64,000 nt of DNA from Burkholderiales bacterium 8X (lineage in GTDB: Bacteria; Pseudomonadota; Gammaproteobacteria; Burkholderiales; Burkholderiaceae_C), in NCBI GenBank assembly GCA_902506565.1, contig LR732703.1, positions 4,718,375 to 4,782,374 of the forward strand, read 5' to 3'. Made by a program: the position numbers and the translations under genes. The notes under the pieces are model-generated. The model was not told the DNA's origin. It ran no database searches and saw only the letters and a list, made by a program, of their open reading frames with translations. Shown piece after piece: positions 9,092 to 15,855 of this stretch (positions are counted from its first letter, which is position 1; each line of letters starts with the position of its first letter).

Positions 9092-11515
9092 TTGACCGGC
9101 CTGCGAAAGCACCTGCTGCGCATTGCCGTCACGCTGGTGCCGGTGCTCTTCGCGGTGCTGCATGCCTCGGGGCTCTGGCGCCTCTCGGTTCTCGACCGGC
9201 TCGACCTCTACATCTATGACGTGCGCATGCGGGCGACCATGCCGCGCACCCTCGACCCACGGATCGTCATCGTCGACATCGACGAAGCCAGCCTGCAGCG
9301 ACACGGGCAGTGGCCCTGGTCGCGCGACAAGCTCGCCAGGCTGACCGACGAACTCTTCGACCGGCAGAAGGTCGGCGCGCTGGGGTTCGACGTGCTTTTC
9401 ATCGAGCGCGACGCCAGTTCGCCGATCGAGGCACTGCGGCGGCTGGCTGCCGGATCCGCCGATGCGAAGGCCGAACTGGGACCGCTGATCGAGCGATACA
9501 CGACGGAACTCGACACCGACGGGCTTTTCGCTCGTGCGCTCGGGGCACGGCCGGTCGCGCTGGGTTTCTATCTGACGCAGAGCGCGGAGCCGCGCGCCGC
9601 TGGTGCCCTGCCGCCGCCCGCTTCGGCGATCGACCCGGTCGAGCTCGCATCGACATCGATCAGCCGGTGGAACGGCTACAGCGCCGGCGTGGCGCCGATT
9701 GCGAATGCAGCTGCCACCGCGGGCTTCGTCAATGTCGTGCTGCAGGCGCAAGCCGACGGCGTCGTGCGCTCGGTTCCCCTGCTGGCTCGGCTCGATCGAC
9801 CCGCTTCGGCCGACCAGGGGCAAGGCCGGGCGATTTCCCTGCATCAATCGCTGGCCCTTGCGGTTTACCGGCTGGGGATGGGCGCACCGAATTCACTCCT
9901 GCCGGTGCTGGCACCCGGCGGAGGCTCCGGCGACACCGACGGCGCAGGCAGCAATCGTGGCAAAAGCGGCACAAGAAGCTCGAGTGGAGCGATTCGAGCA
10001 ACCGACGCGAAAGCGAGCGTCGAAAGCCTGGTGATCGCCAGAGGCTCGGAGCTGGTTCGAATCCCGGTCGACCAGTCCTTCAGTGCCTGGATCCCGTTTC
10101 GCGGACCCGGCGGCCCGCGCGGTGGATCGTTCCGCTACCTGTCGGCGGCGGATGTCCTCGATGGGCGCTTGCAAGATGCCGCCCTCGCCGAAAAGATCGT
10201 GCTGGTCGGCACCTCGGCGCCGGGTTTGCAAGACCTTCGGCCGACGCCGGTCGATGGCGCCTTTCCAGGCGTCGAGGTACACGCCAACCTGATATCGGGC
10301 CTGCTCGACGGTCGCCTGCCCCGGCTTCCCGACTACGCCGCGGGTTACGAGCTCCTGACCAGCGTTGCGGCTGGCCTGCTGTTGGCCCTTGCGCTGGCCC
10401 GGTTGTCCTTGGTGCGCGCCATCGGCTTCTCGGTGGTCCTCCTCGCCGCGCTGGTCGGCCTCGACCTGTGGCTCTACACGAGTGCGGGCTTGATCCTCCC
10501 GTTGGCCTGTGCATTGGCCGTCGGCTTCGCGACCGTGGTCCTCAGCCTCGGCTGGGGCTACTTCGTCGAGGCACGCGCCGGACGCGGTCTCGCGGCCTTG
10601 TTCGGCACCTACGTACCGCCGCAGTTGGTCGAGGAAATGCGCGCCGACCCGCATCGCTACGACATGCGTGCCAAGAGCATGGAACTCACCGTCATGTTCT
10701 GCGACATGCGCGATTTCACGCCTTTGTGCGAACGACTGGCGCCGGAGGAATTGCAAGCCTTCCTCAACACCGTCTTCAGCCGGCTCACCCAGGTCATCAG
10801 CAAGCACCGCGGCACGGTCGACAAATACATGGGCGACTGCGTCATGGCTTTCTGGGGCGCGCCGGTTGCGGCGCCGGACCATGCTTCCCTGGCCGTGGGT
10901 GCGGCCCTGGAGATGATTTCGGAAGTCGAGGAACTCAACCGTCAGCACCGGGCAAGCGGCCTGCCCGAAGTGCGGGTCGGCATCGGCATCAACACCGGAC
11001 TGATGAGCGTTGGCGACATGGGCTCGGCGTTGCGGCGCAGCTACACCGTGGTCGGCGATGCGGTCAACCTGGCTTCGCGCATCGAAGGCCTTGGCGCGGG
11101 CTACGGCTTCGACGTCGTCGCCACCGCCTCGACCCGCCGAGCGGCTTCGGACTATGTCTGGCAGGAACTCGACTCGGTCAAGGTCAAGGGTAAGACCGAG
11201 AGCGTGCAGATCTTCACGCCGCGGTGCGCGCAACACGCTGCCGCGACGGAATTGCGCGAAGAACTGGCGATCTGGAGTGAGGTCGTCACAGCCTTGCGCA
11301 GCCAGGACGCGGCGGGCGCCCGGCACGGCTTGGCTCGGTTGCTCGAAGGGCCTGCCAATAAAGTCCTTTACCGCGTCCACGCCGAGCGATTAGCCTCGAC
11401 GACCCGCCTGGTCGAAGAGCAAGAAGGACCGGGCCCGCGCGGCGAAGTCGGCCGCACCATCGAACAACGAACAAAGTCAGGGCCTTCGGGCGCCAAAGAA
11501 GGGTCTTCCATATGA
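9092..11515 (+). CDS. CHASE2-domain class III adenylate/guanylate cyclase
   Basis: The 807-residue membrane protein starts with TTG at 9092 and has one N-terminal transmembrane helix. A periplasmic CHASE2 sensor domain follows (about 30-410, with DPRIVIVDIDEASL and VVGTSAPGL-like ILVGTSAPG), then three hydrophobic segments (about 425-500) and a cytoplasmic cyclase domain (about 530-700). Metal-binding aspartates are D538 and D582 (FCDMRDF, DKYMGD). Base-selecting residues are K578 and T652 (SYTVVGDAVNLASR); the Lys/Thr pair is the class IIIb pattern and favours ATP, so cAMP is the probable product. A Gly/Ser-rich insertion interrupts CHASE2 at about 290-310. The phosphodiesterase gene overlaps its stop. 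Substrate choice is inferred, not measured. Confidence 0.9.
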   Translation: MTGLRKHLLRIAVTLVPVLFAVLHASGLWRLSVLDRLDLYIYDVRMRATMPRTLDPRIVIVDIDEASLQRHGQWPWSRDKLARLTDELFDRQKVGALGFDVLFIERDASSPIEALRRLAAGSADAKAELGPLIERYTTELDTDGLFARALGARPVALGFYLTQSAEPRAAGALPPPASAIDPVELASTSISRWNGYSAGVAPIANAAATAGFVNVVLQAQADGVVRSVPLLARLDRPASADQGQGRAISLHQSLALAVYRLGMGAPNSLLPVLAPGGGSGDTDGAGSNRGKSGTRSSSGAIRATDAKASVESLVIARGSELVRIPVDQSFSAWIPFRGPGGPRGGSFRYLSAADVLDGRLQDAALAEKIVLVGTSAPGLQDLRPTPVDGAFPGVEVHANLISGLLDGRLPRLPDYAAGYELLTSVAAGLLLALALARLSLVRAIGFSVVLLAALVGLDLWLYTSAGLILPLACALAVGFATVVLSLGWGYFVEARAGRGLAALFGTYVPPQLVEEMRADPHRYDMRAKSMELTVMFCDMRDFTPLCERLAPEELQAFLNTVFSRLTQVISKHRGTVDKYMGDCVMAFWGAPVAAPDHASLAVGAALEMISEVEELNRQHRASGLPEVRVGIGINTGLMSVGDMGSALRRSYTVVGDAVNLASRIEGLGAGYGFDVVATASTRRAASDYVWQELDSVKVKGKTESVQIFTPRCAQHAAATELREELAIWSEVVTALRSQDAAGARHGLARLLEGPANKVLYRVHAERLASTTRLVEEQEGPGPRGEVGRTIEQRTKSGPSGAKEGSSI

Positions 11516-12303
11516 AGGTGCGTGTGCTGGGGTGCTCAGGCGCGATCGCCAAGAACTGCCGCACGACCTCGTTCCTGGTGGATGACGACCTTTTGGTCGA
11601 CGCCGGCACCGGCGTCGGTGACCTCACTCTCGCGGAAATGGCGGCCATTGACGACGTGGTGCTGACCCATTCCCACCTCGACCATGTCGCTGCGCTGCCG
11701 TTGATGCTCGACGCCGTGGCGAGCCGCCGGGCCAAGCCGCTGCGGGTTCATGCCCTGCGGGCCACGATCGAGGCGCTGCGGGCGCATGTCTTCAACAACG
11801 TCATCTGGCCCGATTTCGCGAGCATTCCGAGCCGGGAAGCGCCCTTCGTCAGCTTTCACGACATCGTGGTCGGAGAGCAACTGAGCCTCGGATCGCGGAT
11901 GAAGAAGCATGTCGAGGTCCTGCCGGCGGTGCATTCGGTGCCGGCCTGCGGCTTCGCGATTCGGCACACGGATGCGCGTGCCAGCTGGGTGTTCAGCGGG
12001 GATACGGAGCGTAATTCGGCGTTCTGGCAAAGGATCAACCAGATCGAGGTCGCGATGCTGGTCATCGAGACGGCGTTCAGCAACCGCGAGCAGGCGTTGG
12101 CGCAGCGGAGCCTGCATCTGTCGCCTGGCACGTTGGCGGGGGAGTTGGCGCAGATGGATCCGGCGTCCAGCTACCCGATTTACATCACGCATACGAAGCC
12201 TGCGGAGACCGCGGAGATCATGAGCCAGATCGGTCAATTCGGAGCGGATGGGACGCGGTGGGACATTCGTTGGCTAGAGGCGGCGACAGTCTTGGAGCTT
12301 TGA
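11512..12303 (+). CDS. Metallo-beta-lactamase-fold 3',5'-cyclic-nucleotide phosphodiesterase
   Basis: The 263-residue protein has the MBL-fold metal motif THSHLDH at 52-58 (H53, H55, D57, H58), a later HSVPACGFAIR histidine, the bridging Asp in FSGDTERN, and the final THTKPAE histidine. The overall pattern fits the class II (PDE1/CpdP-like) cyclic-nucleotide phosphodiesterases rather than lactamases. Its ATG overlaps the TGA of the cyclase (ATGA), which indicates translational coupling: the enzyme that makes the cyclic nucleotide and the one that removes it are produced together. No signal peptide is seen, so it is cytoplasmic. It ends the terC-PP2C-FHA-cyclase run. Confidence 0.82.
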   Translation: MKVRVLGCSGAIAKNCRTTSFLVDDDLLVDAGTGVGDLTLAEMAAIDDVVLTHSHLDHVAALPLMLDAVASRRAKPLRVHALRATIEALRAHVFNNVIWPDFASIPSREAPFVSFHDIVVGEQLSLGSRMKKHVEVLPAVHSVPACGFAIRHTDARASWVFSGDTERNSAFWQRINQIEVAMLVIETAFSNREQALAQRSLHLSPGTLAGELAQMDPASSYPIYITHTKPAETAEIMSQIGQFGADGTRWDIRWLEAATVLEL

Positions 12304-12423
12304 CTGAGCCGGATGACGAGGAATGTCACCTACCTGAATCGCCTTGGCCCAAATTGGTCACTCGTGCGAACTTAGGTGTGAAGAAATCCTCGCTAAAGTG
12401 GGCCGGGTGGTGCGGGCTCTGCA

Positions 12424-12439
12424 TGGCACAGTAACTGCA
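12424..12439 (+). promoter_or_regulatory. Sigma-54 (-24/-12) promoter of pilA
   Basis: TGGCACAGTAACTGCA matches the sigma-54 consensus TGGCAC-N5-TTGCA with one mismatch and has the strict 10-base spacing between the GG and GC doublets. It lies 56 bases before the pilA ATG. By analogy with other type IV pilin genes, PilR would activate it; pilSR is not in this window. No PilR site was identified with confidence. Confidence 0.85.
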
Positions 12440-12495
12440 GAACTCCAGAGCGCCGGGGGACTTCCTCGGTCCCTTCAACTTAATGGAGTCTGTGA

Positions 12496-12999
12496 ATGAA
12501 CCGTCGTTCTATCGCACGTAATGTGCAAAAGGGTTTCACCCTTATCGAGTTGATGATCGTCGTGGCGATCATTGGTATCTTGGCTGCTGTTGCATTGCCC
12601 GCCTATCAGGATTACACGACCCGTGCCAAGGTCTCGGAAATGGTTCTGGCTGCATCGTCTTGCCGCACTTCGGTGACGGAGGTCATTTCGACTGCAAGCT
12701 CGGCTGACGTGAGTACCAAGCTTCCTGAAGCATGCTCCACTACTGCTAGCAAGTATGTGACTTCGTTGGCTGTAAGCGCCGATGGCGTCATCACCGTTGT
12801 CGGCAATGCTGCTGCCTTAGGGGGAAGCACTAGCGCAACCGCCAATGCGATTCGGTTGGCTCCCTTCTTGGATGCCGCATTTGCGACCGCTGTTGTTGGT
12901 ACCACGGCAGGTGGCAAGAACGTTGCTGCTTGGAAGTGTGGCGTTGCTGCAACTAACCCCCTGCCAGTCAAGTATCTTCCTGGTTCGTGCCGCGACTAA
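12496..12999 (+). CDS. pilA: Type IV major pilin (type IVa)
   Basis: The 167-residue prepilin has a short positively charged leader ending in KG, PilD cleavage after G13, then FTLIELMIVVAIIGILAAVALPAYQDYTTRAK, with the conserved E5 of the mature pilin. Four cysteines lie in the globular domain, including a late pair in WKCGV...GSCRD that would form the D-region disulfide. It is the structural subunit of the pilus. It has its own sigma-54 promoter and a strong terminator 15 bases after the stop, so it is a single-gene unit. Its base composition is visibly less GC-rich than the flanking genes, as is usual for highly expressed or antigenically diverging pilins. Confidence 0.95.
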   Translation: MNRRSIARNVQKGFTLIELMIVVAIIGILAAVALPAYQDYTTRAKVSEMVLAASSCRTSVTEVISTASSADVSTKLPEACSTTASKYVTSLAVSADGVITVVGNAAALGGSTSATANAIRLAPFLDAAFATAVVGTTAGGKNVAAWKCGVAATNPLPVKYLPGSCRD

Positions 13000-13013
13000 C
13001 CCTGAGGCACACG

Positions 13014-13042
13014 AAAAAGGCCGCCTTTGGGCGGCTTTTTTT
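13014..13042 (+). terminator. Rho-independent terminator of pilA
   Basis: Stem GCCGCC / GGCGGC (13020-13025 with 13030-13035) closes on loop TTTG, with As before and seven Ts after (13036-13042). It directly follows the pilA stop and supports pilA as a monocistronic unit. Confidence 0.92.
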
Positions 13043-13238
13043 CGTTTGCAAACACCCATGTTTCAGTAATTGTAAGAGTCTGCCAGCGCGTGCGATTAGT
13101 TTGGCCATGTGCTGCCAATTAGGCGAGGACGGTAGGTCTGCTTTGGACGAATTGTTATATTTAAAAAGTTATTGGTTTGCGCAATTAGTACACTGGATAC
13201 TACAGCTAGGCCTTCGTTTACCTAGTGTTTGTTTCCCG

Positions 13239-13294
13239 GATCGAAGATAAAAAGATCCCCCTCCTTTCATAAATGGAAATCTTAATCTTCGATC
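13239..13294. repeat. Inverted repeat GATCGAAGAT / ATCTTCGATC
   Basis: Two perfect 10-base arms (13239-13248 and 13285-13294) are separated by 36 bases in the AT-rich gap downstream of pilA. There is no T-run directly after. It could fold in a leader transcript or be two binding sites; function is unknown. Confidence 0.4.
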
Positions 13295-13394
13295 TTTCCG
13301 AGACACCGAAAAGCAGCTTCGCCGCCGTGCGCGTTTTTTGAAATAATGCTTTTCAGTGGGCCCATGCCGGGCTGGGTAATCCTATGGTCTGGTC

Positions 13395-13416
13395 AAGTGT
13401 GAACTATTTAACACTT
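13395..13416. promoter_or_regulatory. CRP/Vfr-like cAMP-receptor site
   Basis: The core is TGTGA-N6-TAACA (13398-13413), with outer arms AAGTGT and ACACTT perfectly inverted. Sixteen of 22 positions agree with the Escherichia coli CRP consensus. It lies about 115-135 bases before the pilV start in a region that must hold the promoter of the first minor-pilin operon. In Pseudomonas, Vfr-cAMP controls type IV pilus functions; the link here is inference supported by the nearby cyclase and phosphodiesterase genes. Confidence 0.5.
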
Positions 13417-13529
13417 TACCTGTAACACGGCGAACGGTCCTCCGTCGGGGCTGAGCGGCAACTTCTCGAGCGATGAGGCTCCTAAGATTCAGCAACAACA
13501 ATTTGCCAGATTCTTTGCCGAACCTACTC

Positions 13530-14123
13530 ATGATGTCGCGCCGCCCGCCCGTTCAAGCAAGAGGCTTCACCCTGATCGAAGTCCTGGTAGCCGTGGTCGT
13601 GCTGTCCTTCGGTCTCCTCGGCATGGTCGGCCTGCAGGGCGCTTCTCTCAAGGCCAATCGCGAAGCGCGCCTACAGGCATCCGGCGTTCGCTTGGCCTCC
13701 GAAATGGGCGACATGATGCGCGGCAACAAGCAGGTCTCCATCCTGACGAACGCGACGGACAACCCTTACCTGCAATCCAACTTCACAGGCACGGTAACCG
13801 CCGCTTCTCCTAACTGCTTCAGCGCCGTTTGCACGACCACCAAGCAAGTCGCCACCGCAGACGTAGCCGATTGGCTGGCCCGGGTCGCGAACGAACTCCC
13901 CGGCGCCCGCGTCGTCATCTGCTTCGACGCCACCCCTTTCGACGCAGCCGGCAAGCCGCAATGGACCTGCAGCAACACGGGCGGCGTGGTCAACGTCAAG
14001 ATCGGTTGGACGCGTGGTTCCACCAATCGCGCCGCCGTCGGCACGGCTGCGCTAGAAGGCGCAAGCGACACGGGCGTGGCACCGGTCGTGGTGTTGCCGG
14101 TCACCGTGGGGAACAGCCTGTGA
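13530..14123 (+). CDS. pilV: Minor pilin PilV (set 1)
   Basis: The 197-residue prepilin-like protein has leader MMSRRPPVQARG, cleavage before FTLIEVLVAVVVLSFGLLGMVGLQ, and the conserved Glu at mature position 5. The GMVGLQ...A...AN extension after the helix is typical of PilV/GspI. PilV is part of the minor-pilin complex that primes pilus assembly and carries PilY1 at the tip. ATG 13530 (or 13533) gives a leader of normal length; ATG 13473 would add 19 residues. Neither has a clear Shine-Dalgarno sequence. Its TGA overlaps the GTG start of pilW, so it leads a translationally coupled operon. Confidence 0.9.
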   Translation: MMSRRPPVQARGFTLIEVLVAVVVLSFGLLGMVGLQGASLKANREARLQASGVRLASEMGDMMRGNKQVSILTNATDNPYLQSNFTGTVTAASPNCFSAVCTTTKQVATADVADWLARVANELPGARVVICFDATPFDAAGKPQWTCSNTGGVVNVKIGWTRGSTNRAAVGTAALEGASDTGVAPVVVLPVTVGNSL

Positions 14124-15178
14124 TCACATTTGCCCGCCAGGTCGGCTCATCGAAACGTCGGCGAGCTGCGACGAGCTCACATCGCGCTCAACGAGGCTTC
14201 ACGCTGGTCGAACTGATGGTGGCCCTCGTGGTCAGCACCCTGGTCGTCCTGGCCGCAGTCTCCGCCCTCGTCGTGGCACGCCGCGGCTTCACCACCGTTG
14301 ACGCTGGCGGCCAGCTGCGCGACAACGCCCGCTTCGCCGTCGACATCATCCAGAAGATCACCGCACAAGGCGGCTACCAGACCTTCGAACACGCGATCGA
14401 GACCCGCAGCTCGGCCATCTCGATCGCCGGCGCGACCACGCCGCCCCCGTTCATCGAAGGCTTCAACAATGCAGTGATGAGCGCCACCACCGCGCCGTTC
14501 GCCGCAACCAACAACCGCGACACCGCCACCACGCTCGGCTGCACCACCTCCACCGACACCGCCTGCGCGAACGGCAGCGATGTGCTGGTGGTCCGCTACC
14601 AGGGCAGCGAAACCTTCCCCGGTTCCGGCGTAACCGACGGCACGATGATCGATTGCAACGGCGTCAGCCAGACCACGCCGCCGACTTCCAAGGCCGACCT
14701 GCTGGTGAACATCTTCCATGTGCAGCGCGGCGTCGACGGCGAGCCGAACCTGGTGTGCAGCTCCAACGCCAACAGCGCGGCCGGCACCTTCACGACCCAG
14801 CCGCTGGTGCAGGGCGTGGAAACCTTCCAGGTGCTGTACGGCACGGATGCGGTGGTGGCCAACACGGCGCCAGGCGCATCGAACATTCCGGACTCGGTGC
14901 CCGATCAGTACCTGCGGGCCGACCAGCTCGCAGTGGCGGGCAACGCCGCGGCTACCCGCGAGAACTGGAGCCGGGTGCGGTCGCTTCGCATCGGCATGGT
15001 GTTGCGCGGTCCGCGCAACTCGGCGCAGGAATCGGCAACGCCCGTGATGTATCCGCTGGGCACGACCTTCGTCAACGCAGCAAACGACAAGGGCAGCCAG
15101 TTCGCAGCACAGACGGACGGCCGGCTGCGCCAGGCCGTGACGCTCACGATCTACCTTCACAACACGCAGGGGCTCTAA
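14120..15178 (+). CDS. pilW: Minor pilin PilW (set 1)
   Basis: The 352-residue protein starts at GTG 14120, which overlaps the pilV stop (GTGA). After a 26-residue basic leader comes RG-FTLVELMVALVVSTLVVLAAVSALVVARRGF with E5, then a large globular domain with several cysteines (GCTTSTDTAC, DCNG, VCSS) and DVLVVRYQGSETF. It is the PilW/GspJ-type minor pilin and works with PilV and PilX under PilY1. No ATG is available at the right place, so the GTG start is preferred. Confidence 0.9.
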   Translation: MITFARQVGSSKRRRAATSSHRAQRGFTLVELMVALVVSTLVVLAAVSALVVARRGFTTVDAGGQLRDNARFAVDIIQKITAQGGYQTFEHAIETRSSAISIAGATTPPPFIEGFNNAVMSATTAPFAATNNRDTATTLGCTTSTDTACANGSDVLVVRYQGSETFPGSGVTDGTMIDCNGVSQTTPPTSKADLLVNIFHVQRGVDGEPNLVCSSNANSAAGTFTTQPLVQGVETFQVLYGTDAVVANTAPGASNIPDSVPDQYLRADQLAVAGNAAATRENWSRVRSLRIGMVLRGPRNSAQESATPVMYPLGTTFVNAANDKGSQFAAQTDGRLRQAVTLTIYLHNTQGL

Positions 15179-15182
15179 GGTG

Positions 15183-15854
15183 ATGCAGCCTTCAACCCAT
15201 TCGACATCCGCCGCGGCCTGCGCACCAGCGCCCAACGCGCCTCGCCGCGGCCGCTCGGTCGGCGGCTTACAAGCTTCGCAGCGCGGCTTCTCCTTGATGA
15301 TCGTCCTGATGATCCTGATCATCGCGTCGATCGTCGGCATAGTCGGCGCGCAGGTCGCGATCATGGGCGAGCGCGGTTCGCGCAACGATCGCGATGCGCA
15401 GGTCGCGACCCAGGCCGCGGAGACGACGCTCGCGGACGCCGAGTTCGACATCCTCGGCGCCGGTACCGGCACCAGTGCCCGCGCCAGCGCCTTCGCGACC
15501 GGCAACCAAATGGCTTTCGTGGCCGGCTGCGGCAACACCGGCAACAGCAAGGGCCTGTGCCTGCCTTCCGCGGCGGGCAAGCCGGTCTGGCTCGACATCG
15601 ACCTGTCGAGCACCCGCACCGCCGAGTTCGGCGAGTTCACCGGCCGCTCGTTCGCAGCCAACACCTCGGGCCTCACCAGCGTGATGCCGGCTCAGGCACC
15701 GCGCTACCTGATCGAGGCCGTGCCCGACACCTCGACCTATGGCGACGCCCGCATCGGCGCCGCCAAGCGTTTCGTCTACCGCGTCACCGCGATCGGCTAC
15801 GGGCCGCGTACCGACATCCAGACCATCGTGCAGATGCTCTACCGAAAGCCCTGA
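15183..15854 (+). CDS. pilX: Minor pilin PilX (set 1)
   Basis: The 223-residue protein has leader ending QRG, then FSLMIVLMILIIASIVGIVGAQVAIMGERGSRNDRD. Mature position 5 is Met instead of Glu, which is expected for PilX/GspK-type tip pilins that do not need to pack through E5. The AIMGERGSRNDRDAQVATQAAE segment matches the family. ATG 15183 is preferred to the GTG 15180 directly before it. It starts 4 bases after pilW and ends one base before the pilY1 start. Confidence 0.88.
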   Translation: MQPSTHSTSAAACAPAPNAPRRGRSVGGLQASQRGFSLMIVLMILIIASIVGIVGAQVAIMGERGSRNDRDAQVATQAAETTLADAEFDILGAGTGTSARASAFATGNQMAFVAGCGNTGNSKGLCLPSAAGKPVWLDIDLSSTRTAEFGEFTGRSFAANTSGLTSVMPAQAPRYLIEAVPDTSTYGDARIGAAKRFVYRVTAIGYGPRTDIQTIVQMLYRKP

Positions 15855-15855
15855 T

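Larger units (their letters stand above)
13043..13529. other. AT-richer intergenic region between pilA and the first minor-pilin set
   Basis: About 490 bases with no convincing gene. It is clearly poorer in GC than its surroundings. It contains a separated 10-bp inverted repeat (13239-13294), a run of six Ts after GCGCG near 13333-13338, and a CRP/Vfr-like palindrome (13395-13416). An ATG at 13473 is in frame with pilV but lacks a ribosome site. It should hold the promoter of the pilVWX-Y1-E-fimT operon. Confidence 0.6.

Noticed and set aside
11512..12303. Beta-lactamase
   Set aside because: The fold motif is shared, but the overall pattern and coupling to a cyclase fit a cyclic-nucleotide phosphodiesterase; no signal peptide is present.
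12360..12385. Second CRP-like site upstream of pilA (TGTGA at 12377-12381)
   Set aside because: Only one half site is present and the opposite half shows no match.
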